64,000 nucleotides of DNA from Streptomyces sp. AC1-42W (GTDB lineage: Bacteria > Actinomycetota > Actinomycetes > Streptomycetales > Streptomycetaceae). Positions 1 to 10,300 of this stretch are shown here, piece after piece. Every line of letters starts with the position of its first letter. Within the stretch, counting starts at the first letter, position 1. The stretch is from assembly GCF_003248355.1 (NCBI RefSeq), contig NZ_QKWY01000001.1:496001-560000 (forward strand), given 5' to 3'. Below the pieces are notes generated by a model, which was given only the letters and a program-made list of their open reading frames with translations, made no database searches and was not told the origin of the DNA. A program made the position numbers and the translations under genes.

Positions 1-8
1 TGCGGGCC

Positions 9-51
9 CTCGTAATGCGTAGGTCTCGGGTTCGAATCCCGAAGGCGGCTC
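9..51 (+). repeat. tRNA-Thr(CGT) 3'-half fragment, attachment-site copy 1
   Basis: This holds the anticodon loop CTCGTAA, the 3' anticodon strand, the T arm GGGTTCGAATCCC and the acceptor end AGGCGGCTC of a tRNA-Thr(CGT). The bases before the loop (GGGCC) cannot pair with the 3' strand TGCGT, so this is not an intact tRNA. The same 43 bases recur at 13997-14039. Truncation at the anticodon loop is the usual trace of tRNA-targeting actinobacterial integrases. The functional tRNA must lie outside the window. Confidence 0.85.
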
Positions 52-60
52 CATGGTGAA

Positions 61-86
61 CCCCAGGTCGGGCCTTTGACCTGGGG
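61..86 (+). terminator. Rho-independent terminator after tRNA fragment 1
   Basis: CCCCAGGTC pairs with GACCTGGGG around an 8-base loop and is followed by a T-rich tract (TTTCTTGTTTTCG). It sits 10 bases after the tRNA fragment, as expected for a tRNA 3' flank carried with the attachment site. Confidence 0.8.
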
Positions 87-801
87 TTTCTTGTTTTCGT
101 TGACCTTGGAATTCGGGTAGATCGGACACTTGTGGTCTATGCATCGCAATGCGTTGGTCGCGGGTTCGCTCTCGGTTGCCAGTTAGCCGTGAAAAGGCTC
201 TGACCAGCGATTTTGATGTACCGAGCTCTTCGGATGCCCATACGGGCGAACGTGCCGGTGGACGGCCGGTGGACAAGCGTGCGTGACAGCCCGCCGGAAC
301 CGCCTCGCAGTCCCGGGGGAGCCGAGGGTTTTCGGGTGCCGTTGGGAAGGGTGGTCGGCGGCTTACGGCTTGTGCTTTTCCAACAGGCTGAGGGGGAGTC
401 CTGGCTGCCGGGGTGCGACGTTCATCGGTGAGTTTGTTCATGGCTGTCGATCTCCCCGGCCCAGTCCGGTTCGAGCTGGTGGCATTTGGCGGCCAGGCGT
501 GCAGAGGTCGTGCGGATGGCTCCTGGGTCAGCCTCGCCGTTTTCGCATGGGAGTCGTGCCATCCAGACAATCGTGCGACCGGCCGGGTTTTCTTGGGGCG
601 TGGGCGACGACAAGCTGCTTCACTGTCGGCCGCCCCAGTAGGGCGAACCGAACTGGATCGTGTCGTTGGCTGGCCTGGCGATCTGCTGTGCGGAGGCTCC
701 GGCGCCCTCGGCGCGGTCGTGACTCCCCTGGCCGGCTGGGCGCGGGCCGCGCATGGCGGCGGAACCCGTAGTGGTGGAAGACGTGGAAACCGTCTGCGGG
801 T
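87..801. other. Intergenic, no confident gene
   Basis: About 700 bases between the attachment-site copy and the first helicase gene. Open frames are present on both strands but none has a recognisable domain, a convincing ribosome binding site or a conserved start. I see no integrase, excisionase or replication gene here, which matters because this is where an island integrase might have been expected. Confidence 0.5.
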
Positions 802-3800
802 GTGAATCACGACATGCCACAGTCGCGTATGGGAGGTGCGGACGGAGTGACGTACGAGGGTGTCCCGGCCCAATCGGGGACGGGCGCTGAGGGGTCCGTG
901 GCCGAGGTGGTGCGACGGCGGTGGGGTGTCGCCCTGGGCGGGGTGCTCCCGGCGCGGTTCTCCGAGTCCGGCTGGGCCTATGAGGAACGGGTGGAGCGCT
1001 GTTGTCCCGTATGTGAGGGGGAGCTGCACGCGCTGCGCAGACCGTACGAGTCGCAGGGGCGGGTGTACCGGTATGCCGCGTTGGTCTGTCCTGGCTGCCC
1101 CACCGCGTTCAGCCTCGCCGACCTGGGGGTGAAGACGTACGGTCAGCTCACGGCCGCGTCTTCGGCGGCCATGTCCGTGCCGGTGGGGCCTTGCCCGAGT
1201 GGTCCCGGCGTCAGTGTGACCGCGATTCGTGTCCCCGGGCCGTTCACCGGGGCGATGCACGGGGGACATCCTCCGGCGTGGCCGGACGACCTGGCCGTGC
1301 CGGAGCAGGCCGAGAAGCGGGCCCTGTTGTGGTGCAAGGTGACCGATCCGGACTGGTGCCCCACCGAGGAGGCGGTCGCGGCGGCGGAGGACGCGCGGGT
1401 GATCCTGCCGGAGGGTTCGCAGTACGACGGGCTGCGGGGCCGACTCGCGGAGCTCGGTGTCCCGTACCGCGTCAGCCGCTACTGGGAGGAGGTCGAACAG
1501 GTCGGCACGATCAACGAGTCGGGTGGCGATACGGATCTGGTCACGGTCGGTCCGGGTGGCGCCGTTCCGGCCGCGGGACCCTGGGCGGTGGCGGCCCGGG
1601 ATACCTTCGCCGCGCAATGGGACGCGCTGGAGGAGTTGCCGGAGGGCGACGGTGACACGTACGTGCCAGTCGGGGAGTTGGTGCCCGCCGAGTGGGCCGT
1701 GCTGCTGCCGCATCCGTCGTTCAACCCGGCCCAGGCGGCCGCCGTGCCCGTCGTACGGGAGGGCAGTGGGCATCTGATGGTGGTGGCACCCACCGGTGCG
1801 GGCAAGACCCCGATCGGTATGGTCGCGGTGCTGGACGCGCACGCCCGGGGTCGCAAGGCCGCCTGGCTGGTGCCGCAGCGCTCGCTCACCGACGAACTCG
1901 ACCGGGAGTTCCGGCTGTGGCGACGACGGGGTCTGCGCGTGGTTCGGCTGACCGGTGAGGCCGCGGTGGACAGTGAGCTGATCCGGGCGGCCGACGTGTG
2001 GGTGGCGACGACGGAGAAGTTCGAGGCGATCTGCCGTGCGGGATCGCTGCGCGACGCGCTCGCCGAGCTGGGCTGTCTGGTCGTCGACGAGATCCATCTC
2101 CTCGGCGATCCGGTGCGTGGAGCCGTACTGGAGGCGCTGCTCGCGCGAGTGCGGGAGGACGGTGCGGGGGCGCGGATCGTCGGGCTGTCGGCGACGGCCG
2201 CCAACGCGGACGAGGTGGCCGACTGGCTGGGCGCCCGGCTGATCCGCACCGGCTGGAGGCCCGCCCGGCTGACCTGGCAGCTGCCCGACCTGCCGGCGGC
2301 CGACGAGGCCGACTGGGCGGCGCGGGCCGCCGTCCGCACCGAGGCCGCCGTACGGATCGCCCGCCGGGTGGCCGAGGACCGCGGCAGTGTGCTGGTGTTC
2401 TGCGGCAGCAAGAGACGGGTGCGCGCGACCGCGCTGGCGCTCGCCGCCGACCGGGGCGTGCCGACCACGGGCGTCGACGCGGACGACGCCGAACTCGTCG
2501 AGAGGCTGTGCACCAAGGCAGGCGTACGGCTGCACTACCGGGACTGGCCCTATAAACGGGAGGCCGAACAGGCATTCCGAGCCCGTGAGGCGGACGTGCT
2601 GGTCGCCACCTCCACCGTCGCCGCAGGCGTCAACCTCCCCGCCCGGGCAGTGATCGTCGCCGACACCACCATCGGCCTGGACCGTATCGAGGTGTCCATG
2701 GTCCAGCAGATGTTCGGCCGGGCGGGCCGGATCGGCGCAGGGGAGCGCGAGGGATGGGCGTTCCTGCTCGCCGATCCGGAGGAGCGGGCGCACTGGCAGG
2801 CCCGGCTCGCCGCCGGATACACGGTGCGTTCACGGCTGGGCGACCACCTGCCCGACCACCTGCTGGCCGAGGCCGTCCAGGGACGGGTGGCCGGTGTCGA
2901 GGAGGCGGAGCGGTGGTGGGCGGGGACGCTGGCCGCCCACCAGGGAAACGCCGGCGTCGAACCCCTGCACGAGGCGGCGGCGTTCCTCACGACGGCGGGC
3001 TGTCTGCGTGCCGCGGCTGCCGTCGGTGCTGCCACCGCCGACGAGGGCCGCTGGGAGACGAGCCCGCTGGGCAGGCTGACCAGCCGCTTCATGGTGGACG
3101 CCGCCCTCGCCGACGACCTGGCCACCGCGGTGCGAGAGGCCCCGGTGCCCGCAGACGCCCTCACCGCCGAGCGGTCGCTGGCTGCCCTGCTCAGCACCCG
3201 CCTCCCGGTGCTGGAACAGGCACCGTTCACCGACCGGGCGCGTACGGCACTGCGTCGCGTACTGCGCGAGGCGGAGAATGAGCACGAGCAGCCGCAGGAG
3301 ACCGACGAGTCCGCGCGGGACGAGCCGAAGCCGGTGGCCGGGGACCTCGCCCGCGCGGTCCTCCACCTCGTCGCCGACCGCCCGGGCCTCTTCCGCGGTC
3401 GCCCTGGTTACGTGCTGGGCATCCCCGTCGACTCCATGACCGGCATCCTGGAGGAGGCCCGGCGCTATCTGGCCTGGCTCGGCGCGCAGGGCCCGATCGG
3501 CACGGTCCACCCGTGGGCGGCCGTCGTCGCCGGTGACCTGGCCCAGCGCATCCGGTGGCGCGCACTGGGGCCCGGAAGAGGGGCGGGACGGCTGCTGTGG
3601 ATGTGCGAGCGGATGGCCACCGCCCCGCTCGCACCCGACCTCGTCCCCCGTATGTGGCGCGCGGCCCGCGCCCGTGGTGTCGACGCCCCCGACTGGGGTG
3701 GGGCAGCGCCGCCGAACGACTGCGCCCTGCCCCCGGACCGCTACCGCGCGCTGCTCGCGGAGCGCGCCACCGGCGTCCGCCTGGACCTGATGGAGGACCG

Positions 3801-4017
3801 GGTCCGGGTGACGGCTCCGCCCGGTTCGGTGATCCGGCTGTGGAACGGCGCGACCACCACCCTGCACCGCGGCGACGGTGAGGCGACCACCTTGCTCCTG
3901 CCGCCCGACGACCTCTCGGACAACTCGGCCGGCAACAGCGGGGCGGCCGTTTTCACCAGGGGCGGTGACCGGCTGGGGACGGGGTGGCTCGGGGCGTACG
4001 CGGCGCTCCGGCGCTGA
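802..4017 (+). CDS. Ski2-like superfamily 2 helicase with N-terminal Cys pairs
   Basis: About 1071 residues. Helicase motifs are clear: Walker A APTGAGKT near residue 329, motif II DEIH near 429, motif III LSATA shortly after, motif V VAAGVNLPAR, and motif VI QQMFGRAGRIG near 635. DEIH with FGRAGRIG is the pattern of Ski2/Hel308-type ATPases, which translocate 3'-5' on nucleic acid. Two Cys pairs (CPVC near residue 68, CPGC near 97) before the ATPase core suggest a zinc site. Residues after about 700 are not assigned. The annotated start is GTG at 802; ATG at 814 or 829 is also possible, and no strong ribosome binding site decides. It lies about 200 bases upstream of a Wadjet-like operon on the same strand, which suggests, but does not prove, a joint role in foreign-DNA defence. 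Confidence 0.85.
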   Translation: MNHDMPQSRMGGADGVTYEGVPAQSGTGAEGSVAEVVRRRWGVALGGVLPARFSESGWAYEERVERCCPVCEGELHALRRPYESQGRVYRYAALVCPGCPTAFSLADLGVKTYGQLTAASSAAMSVPVGPCPSGPGVSVTAIRVPGPFTGAMHGGHPPAWPDDLAVPEQAEKRALLWCKVTDPDWCPTEEAVAAAEDARVILPEGSQYDGLRGRLAELGVPYRVSRYWEEVEQVGTINESGGDTDLVTVGPGGAVPAAGPWAVAARDTFAAQWDALEELPEGDGDTYVPVGELVPAEWAVLLPHPSFNPAQAAAVPVVREGSGHLMVVAPTGAGKTPIGMVAVLDAHARGRKAAWLVPQRSLTDELDREFRLWRRRGLRVVRLTGEAAVDSELIRAADVWVATTEKFEAICRAGSLRDALAELGCLVVDEIHLLGDPVRGAVLEALLARVREDGAGARIVGLSATAANADEVADWLGARLIRTGWRPARLTWQLPDLPAADEADWAARAAVRTEAAVRIARRVAEDRGSVLVFCGSKRRVRATALALAADRGVPTTGVDADDAELVERLCTKAGVRLHYRDWPYKREAEQAFRAREADVLVATSTVAAGVNLPARAVIVADTTIGLDRIEVSMVQQMFGRAGRIGAGEREGWAFLLADPEERAHWQARLAAGYTVRSRLGDHLPDHLLAEAVQGRVAGVEEAERWWAGTLAAHQGNAGVEPLHEAAAFLTTAGCLRAAAAVGAATADEGRWETSPLGRLTSRFMVDAALADDLATAVREAPVPADALTAERSLAALLSTRLPVLEQAPFTDRARTALRRVLREAENEHEQPQETDESARDEPKPVAGDLARAVLHLVADRPGLFRGRPGYVLGIPVDSMTGILEEARRYLAWLGAQGPIGTVHPWAAVVAGDLAQRIRWRALGPGRGAGRLLWMCERMATAPLAPDLVPRMWRAARARGVDAPDWGGAAPPNDCALPPDRYRALLAERATGVRLDLMEDRVRVTAPPGSVIRLWNGATTTLHRGDGEATTLLLPPDDLSDNSAGNSGAAVFTRGGDRLGTGWLGAYAALRR

Positions 4018-4216
4018 GCCGGCCGCAGGGCGGCTCCCCACGAGGCCACCGCCCGGCAGGGAGCGTGAAACGGGCACACGGTAGCACAAGCGGCATGGGC
4101 CGAGGAGCGGCTCACACACACCGGTCGGAGTGCGGCACACTGGTGTGGAACCGGTGGCACACATCCGGCCGGACCTGCGTCGGCCGAAACAGAGGGAGAA
4201 GGGAAGCCCACAGTCC

Positions 4217-5791
4217 GTGAGTAATGACTCCGACGCCTGGGGACAGGAACACGAGCCCGACGTCCCGGAGTCTCACGGCCCGGACCCCCTCGACGAGGGC
4301 GCTTTCGGAATCGACGCGTTCTCCCTCGACGACCGGCTGCGGCTGTTCCACTTCGCCGCCGCCGAGAAGCGTCACGCGTACCTGTGGCTGCTGCGGGCCT
4401 TCGACCGCGGACGCGCCAACTACCAGGTGCTGCTGCACGCCTCGGACGTGGTGGGGCTGCTGGAGCGGCTCGCCGCCGATCATCCCGCGGCGGGGGCCGT
4501 CGGCGGGTCGGCCGGTGTGCAGCCGCTGCTCGACGCGCTCGCGGAGTGGCAGGTGCTGGACAGGTCGTACGACGGGACGCGTGCCGCGAACCTCGCCGAG
4601 TACCGCAACCGGCACTACGTGTACCAGTTCACGCAGGCCGGGTACCGGGCCTACCGGGCGGTGGAGGACGTGCTCGGCGCGAGCCTGGAGGACGCCCAGC
4701 TCTCCCGCCTCGTCTTCCCCGACATCCTCGGCGACCTGCGGACGCTGGCCGAGGCCAACGTCGCGGGCGACGGCGAGGAGGTGTACCGCAAGCTCGGCCG
4801 TCTCGACTCCGTGCTGAACGAGATGGCGCAGCGCGCCGCCCGTTTCTACCTCATGCTGGGCGACCTGGCCCGCACCAACGACACCCGGCCCGAGGTGTTC
4901 CTCGCCCACAAGGACACGCTCCTCGCTCACATGCGGGAGTTCACCGCCGAGCTGGGGCGTTACGCCCCGCTGCTGGCCGAGGCGGTCGAGAAGGCCGCGG
5001 CCACCGGTGTGGACCGCATGATCGAGTTTGCGGCCGAGGCCGACGAGCGGCTCTTCCGCAGCCCAGCCGAGCGCCTCGCGGACTGGCGGCACCGCTGGGA
5101 CGGCATCGTCCACTGGTTCGCGGCGCGCGAGCACAGCGAGACCGAGCGGCTGCAGGACGCCACCGTCACCGCGATCCGTTCTGTCCTCGCCCTGCTGCGC
5201 CGGGTCACCGAGGCGCGCCGGGGCGGGGTGAGCCGGGAGAGCCAGCTGCGCCATCTCGCCCAGTGGTTCACCTCGTGCGAGAGCGACGAGGACGCGCACG
5301 CCCTGTTCCAAGCGGTCTTCGGGCTCGGCGCGCCCCGCCACATCGCCGTCCCTTACGCCGACCCCGAGTGGATCCCGTCCCGTACGTCCTGGTGGGAGGC
5401 CGAACCGGTCGAGCTGGCCCGCACCCTCGTCCAGTCCGGCCGCACCCCCGCCCTGCACGGGCCCGGACGCATCGACCGCGACGACGAGCGACGGGCCCTG
5501 CTCCGCGCCGAACAGCTCAAGGAACAGGCAGAGCGCCGCGGCGCCGCGAACTCCCTCGCGTCGGACGGCGTGTACGGCCGGACGCTCGACGAGCCCGAGA
5601 CGCGGGCCCTGCTCGCCCTGCTGGACGTGGCGCTCGCCGCCCGGGTCCCCGCCAGCCGCCTGGTCACCGCCGCCTCCGGCTCCGCCCACGGGGTGCGGCT
5701 CACCCTCACCCCTGCCGAGGGCTCCACCACCGTCGACACGGTGCGCGGGCGTCTCCACCTCGACGGGCTGCGCCTGGAGGTCTCCGCATGA
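4217..5791 (+). CDS. jetA: DUF2397/TIGR02677 protein, Wadjet JetA-like (kleisin role)
   Basis: About 524 residues from GTG 4217, whose second codon region reads SNDSDAW; the open frame extends up to 4130, but that extension is low in complexity and lacks conserved content. The protein matches my memory of the DUF2397 family (start of core LDDRLRLFHF, then HAYLWLLRAF). In the four-gene DUF2397-DUF2398-TIGR02680-DUF2399 operon this protein takes the kleisin-like JetA position of a Wadjet SMC complex. It is first of the coupled genes; its TGA overlaps the ATG of a tiny repeat ORF at 5788. Wadjet complexes extrude and cleave small circular DNA and so limit plasmids (established for other Wadjet types). 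The type III label for this gene set is from memory. Confidence 0.85.
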   Translation: MSNDSDAWGQEHEPDVPESHGPDPLDEGAFGIDAFSLDDRLRLFHFAAAEKRHAYLWLLRAFDRGRANYQVLLHASDVVGLLERLAADHPAAGAVGGSAGVQPLLDALAEWQVLDRSYDGTRAANLAEYRNRHYVYQFTQAGYRAYRAVEDVLGASLEDAQLSRLVFPDILGDLRTLAEANVAGDGEEVYRKLGRLDSVLNEMAQRAARFYLMLGDLARTNDTRPEVFLAHKDTLLAHMREFTAELGRYAPLLAEAVEKAAATGVDRMIEFAAEADERLFRSPAERLADWRHRWDGIVHWFAAREHSETERLQDATVTAIRSVLALLRRVTEARRGGVSRESQLRHLAQWFTSCESDEDAHALFQAVFGLGAPRHIAVPYADPEWIPSRTSWWEAEPVELARTLVQSGRTPALHGPGRIDRDDERRALLRAEQLKEQAERRGAANSLASDGVYGRTLDEPETRALLALLDVALAARVPASRLVTAASGSAHGVRLTLTPAEGSTTVDTVRGRLHLDGLRLEVSA

Positions 5792-5898
5792 ACCGTCACG
5801 GAGGGCCGGATCTCATGAGCCGTCACGGAGGAGGAGACCGTCCGAACCGTCACGGAGGACCGGATCGCATGAACCGTCGTCGAGGCAGGTCCGCATGA
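5788..5898 (+). CDS. 36-codon repeat ORF coupled on both sides (or reiterated start region)
   Basis: The ATG at 5788 overlaps the stop of the upstream jetA-like gene (ATGA), and its own TGA overlaps the ATG of the jetB-like gene at 5895 (ATGA). The peptide is Arg, Gly and His-rich, with near-repeats of NRHGGPD (RHGG occurs three times). At DNA level there are three to four imperfect copies of ACCGTCACGGAGG, each containing a GGAGG that could serve as a ribosome binding site. It may be a real short gene, or a tandem expansion of the translation start region of the next gene that happens to stay open. I lean to the second. Confidence 0.35.
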   Translation: MNRHGGPDLMSRHGGGDRPNRHGGPDRMNRRRGRSA

Positions 5899-7319
5899 GC
5901 CGGGTCGCCGAGGGAGTCTCCCCGCTCGAACTCGCCGACTACCAGAAGGCGGTACGGCTCGTCCTGCGGCATCCGCTGGTCACGCCCGTATACCCGGACA
6001 AGGCGGCGCTGGCGGCCGTGCGCCGCTGGGCCGGGCAGTTGCGCACCGACCTGATGGAGGTGCTCGGCTACCGGCTCGTGACCACCGCCGACACCGCCCG
6101 GCTGCAGCGCGCCCAGGACGGTCTGGACGCCACCCGCCCGGCCCTCACCCGGGCGGGCCGCCCCTTCGACCGGCGCCGCTACGCCTATCTCGTCCTCACC
6201 CTCGCGGCCCTCGGCCGGCACGGCGCGCAGGTGGCGCTGGGTGAGCTGGCCGACGCGGTTGCCGCGGACGCCGTGCGCGTCGACGGGCTGGGCCTGGACA
6301 CCGCGCGCAAACCCGACCGGGACGCCTTCGTCGACGCCGTCACCTGGCTGACCGAACGCGGTGCGCTCACCCTCGCCGACGGTTCCGCCACCGCCTGGGC
6401 CGGCGATCCCGAGCGCGCCGAGGCCCTGTACGACATCGACCGCGAGATCCTGCTCGCCGTCCACCATCCGACCCGCGTCCTGCAGCACCTGACCTCCGTC
6501 ACCGCGCTCCTCGACTCCTCCGGCGCGCTGGGTCTGTCCGCGGGCCGCGCCGCCCAGCGCCGTGACCAGGCCCGACGGGCCCGCCGGCTGGTGCTGGAGA
6601 ACCCGGTCGCGTACTACGCCGACGCCGGCACCGAACTCCTGGGCCAGCTGCGGGCCCCCGCCCTCGCCGAGGACCTGGAGCGGCTGACCGGGCTGACGGT
6701 GGAGCGGCGGGCGGAGGGGATCGCGCTCATCGACACCTCCGGCCGGCTGTCCGACATCCGCTTCCCCGGCGGCGGCACCGTCGCGCAGGCCGCGCTGCTC
6801 CTCGCGGCCCGGATCAGCGCCGCCGCGCAACGCTCCGGGCGGCACGCCCTCGAACCGCTGCCCGCGCCGACCGCCGCCGAACGCCTCGCGGACCGTGCCC
6901 GGCGGGTCGACGGGGCCCTGCCCTCACGGGGGCTGGTGGCCGAACTCGTCCATCCGGCGGAGCGGGACGAGACGCCTCCGTACGAGACGTCCACCGGCGA
7001 GGTGCCGGAGCCGGCGGAGACCCGCTACCCCTTCGTCACGCACTCCTGGCTCCGGGGCAGGCTCAGGGAGATCATCGCCGAGTACGGCGCGGGCTTCGCC
7101 GCCGATCTGCGCGGCGACCCGGACCGGCTCCTGGGCCGGGCGCTCGACCTGCTGGCCGCCATGTCGCTGATCGTCCGGGTAGACGGCGGCGCCCTCGCCC
7201 TCCCGCTGCTGGCCCGCTACCGGGGGGTGACGGCCCGCGTGAGGACCCGTGCGGCGGCCGAGCCGCCCGCCCAGACCGCCCTGTTCACCGACGACACCGC
7301 CAAGGACTCCACTCCGTGA
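5895..7319 (+). CDS. jetB: DUF2398/TIGR02678 protein, Wadjet JetB-like (KITE role)
   Basis: 474 residues. The N-terminus (LELADYQKAVRLVLRHPLV) and the overall length fit the DUF2398/TIGR02678 family that always travels with DUF2397. In the Wadjet comparison it occupies the JetB position, a winged-helix dimer bridging the kleisin and the SMC heads; that role is inferred by analogy. The ATG at 5895 overlaps the preceding short ORF, and its TGA overlaps the GTG of the SMC gene (GTGA, 7316-7319), so the genes are translationally coupled. Confidence 0.85.
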   Translation: MSRVAEGVSPLELADYQKAVRLVLRHPLVTPVYPDKAALAAVRRWAGQLRTDLMEVLGYRLVTTADTARLQRAQDGLDATRPALTRAGRPFDRRRYAYLVLTLAALGRHGAQVALGELADAVAADAVRVDGLGLDTARKPDRDAFVDAVTWLTERGALTLADGSATAWAGDPERAEALYDIDREILLAVHHPTRVLQHLTSVTALLDSSGALGLSAGRAAQRRDQARRARRLVLENPVAYYADAGTELLGQLRAPALAEDLERLTGLTVERRAEGIALIDTSGRLSDIRFPGGGTVAQAALLLAARISAAAQRSGRHALEPLPAPTAAERLADRARRVDGALPSRGLVAELVHPAERDETPPYETSTGEVPEPAETRYPFVTHSWLRGRLREIIAEYGAGFAADLRGDPDRLLGRALDLLAAMSLIVRVDGGALALPLLARYRGVTARVRTRAAAEPPAQTALFTDDTAKDSTP

Positions 7320-10300
7320 GCACCCCCGCTCCCCCGCAGGCCCCGGCGCCTGCCCCCGCCTCGGTCCCCGAGGCGTCCGCCCCCGCGGCCCGGTTCGTTC
7401 CGACCCGTGCGGGGATCATCAACCTGTGGGACTACCGGGACGAAGAGTTCTCCTTCGCGGGCGGCTGGCTGGTGCTGCGCGGCCCCAACGGATCAGGCAA
7501 GACCAAGGCCCTGGAAGTCCTCTTCCCGTTCGTTCTCGACGGCCGTATCGACCCCAAGCGGCTCAACCCGTTCGCCGCCGAGGACCGTACGATGAAGTCC
7601 AACCTGCTCTTCCGCGGGCAGGACAGCGCGCTCGGCTACGTCTGGATCGAGTTCACCCGCCAGGACACCGGCGAGGCCGTCACCTGCGGCATCGGGCTGC
7701 ACGCCCAGCGGCACCGCGACACGCCGGCCCGCTGGCACTTCGTCACCGACGGCCGGGTCGGCGAGGACTTCTCCCTCCTCACCCACGACGACCGGCCGAT
7801 GACGAAGAAGCAACTGGCAGCAGAACTCGGAAACGAGCTGATCGCCTCCACGGCCGACTACCGCGCCGCCGTCGACCGGCGCCTGTTCGCCCTCGGCCCG
7901 GAGCGCTACGAGCAACTGCTCACCCTGATCCTCACCCTGCGCCGCCCGCAGCTCGCCAAGAACCTCGACCCGGGCAAACTCTCCGACACCCTCACTGCCG
8001 GCCTGCGCCCGCTCGACGAGGACCTGATCGCCGAGGCGGCCCGCTCCTTCGACGACATGGAGTCCGTGCAGCGCACCCTGGAGGGACTGGTCGCCGCGGA
8101 CGACGCCACCCGCGCCTTCCTCGCCAGCTACTCCACCTACCTGCGGGTCCACGCCCGCGCCGCCGCGGACCGCCTCACCGCCCGCCGCACCGAGACCGCC
8201 GAGCGAGCCGCCGCGTCGCGCACCGCCACCGAGGAGCTGGCGGCGGCCCGCGAGCGGCAGGCCGCCGCCGAGGCCCGCGCCGAGTCGGCCGACGCCGCAC
8301 TCGCCGCGCAGCGCGCCCGCCTCGACCAGCTGCGCTCCTCCGCCGCCTATCAGGCCGTCGAGCAACTGGCGGACCTGGAACGCCTGGTACGCACCTGCGA
8401 GCAGACCGCCCGGCAGGCGGGCGCCGAACGTGAACGCCGTACGGCGGCCACGGGCCGCGCCCGCGCGGAGGCCGAACACGCGGCGCGGCTCGCCGCCGAG
8501 CTCGACGCCGCCGTCTCCCGGGACGCCGCCGCCGTCGCCGACCACGCCCACGCCGCCGGCCTCCCCTGGACTCCGGCCGACGCAGAACCCGACCGTGTCG
8601 CCGAACTGTCCGCCGCACGCGCAGCCGCCCGCCACGAGGGTGTCCGGGCCGTGCGCGCCGCCCAGCAGACGGCACGCGGCGCCGAGCAGACCCGCGATCT
8701 CGCCCAGGCCGCGCTCGACCGGGCGCAGGAGGCCGTCGGCGCCGCCGAGACAGCCGAGACCGAGGCCGAGTCGGCCCTGGAGTCCGCCCGGGAGCAAGCC
8801 CGTACGGAACTCGGCCGGTGGACGGGCGCGCATGGCACGCTTCTCCCGGAAGCCGGCGCCGCCCGGCTCGCCGAGGCCCTCGAACTCACCGGCGAGGCCG
8901 AGGCGGTCACGCTCGCCGACGCCTTCACCGAGGCCACCGCACCCGCCGTGCAGGAGCTGCGCGACACCCTTGCCTCCCTCCGTGCCGGGCACGCAGACAT
9001 CGAGCGCCGCCGCGCCGAGACCGAGGCCGAACGCGACCGGATCGCCGCCGAACACGACGACGCCCCGCCCCCGGCCCGGGGACGCGGCGCGGACCGGGCG
9101 CCCGCCGACGGTGTACCGCTGTGGCGGCTGGTCGACTTCGACGAAGCGCTGACGGAGAGTCAGCGGGCGGGTCTGGAGGCGGGTCTGGAGGCGTCGGGCC
9201 TTCTCGACGCGCTCGTCACCGCCGAGGACGGCCGCGTGCCGGCCGGCCGCAGCGAGGGCTTCCTCCGTGCCGGAGCCCCGGTGGACGGCCCGAGTCTCGC
9301 CGGCCTCCTGCGCCCCGAGATCCCGGAGAACCCCCCGGGTGAGGCGGCCGTCCCGACCGCCGAGCGGGTCACCGCCGTACTGCGTTCCGTTGCCGTCACC
9401 GGCGACCCCGGCGCCGGTGTCCCGCACATCGGCCCCGACGGCCGGTACGCGGCCGGTGTCCTCGTCGGCGCCCACATCAAGGAGCACGCCGAGTACGTCG
9501 GCGCGACCGCCCGCGACCGCCGGCGCGCCGCCCGGATCGCGGCCTGCGAGGCGCTGCTGGCCGAACTCTCCGCCCGGCTCGACGAGTCGGTGCGCGCCCA
9601 GGCCCGTGCGGGAGCAGCCCTCGACGCGTACAGCGCGGCCCGCGCCGCCCTGCCCCGCACCACAGCCATCACCCAGGCACTGCGCGAACTCGACCGGGCC
9701 GCGGCGAGGCTGCGCGCCACCCGCGACGCCGCCGACACCGCCCGGGCCGCGTACGACGAGTCGGTGGCCGCCTGTTCGGTCGCCGAGCGTGCCCTGCGCC
9801 GAACGGCGGCCGAGCACGGCATCGAAACCGGGCGCCCGGAACAGATCGACGCCGTCGAGACCGCCACCCGCGCCTTCGAGACGGCGGTCGGCGAACTCGT
9901 CTCCCGCCGCCGCGAGCACGCTCGGCAGGCGGACGCCGCCCAGGCGGGCGCCGACCGGCTCACCGCCGCCGCCGAGGACGAGGAGGCGGCGGCGGACACC
10001 GAGCGCGCGGCGCGCCGCCGGCACACGGAGGAGGCCGCGGGACTCGCGGCCCTTCAGGAATCCGTCGGGGCCGAGGCGCAGGAGGTGATGCGGCAGGTGC
10101 GGGAGACCGAGGACGGCATCGACGCCCTGGTGGCGGAGGCCGAGGCGGCCCGCACCGCCCAGCACGGCGCGATCGCGGGCACCGCGGCGGCCGAGGCCCG
10201 CCGTACGGCCGCGACCGAGGCCGAGGGGGTCGCCGCGGCGGAGGAGAAGGACACCGCCCGGTCCCTGCGTCCGTACGCCGCCCGGGAACTCCTCGACATC

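Noticed and set aside
1..52. Intact tRNA-Thr gene at the window start
   Set aside because: The 5' half is absent within the window and the bases before the loop cannot pair with the anticodon strand, so it is only a 3' fragment.
283..805. Possible proteins in the leader region before the helicase gene
   Set aside because: Overlapping Arg/Gly-rich frames on both strands, no start signals and no recognisable family.
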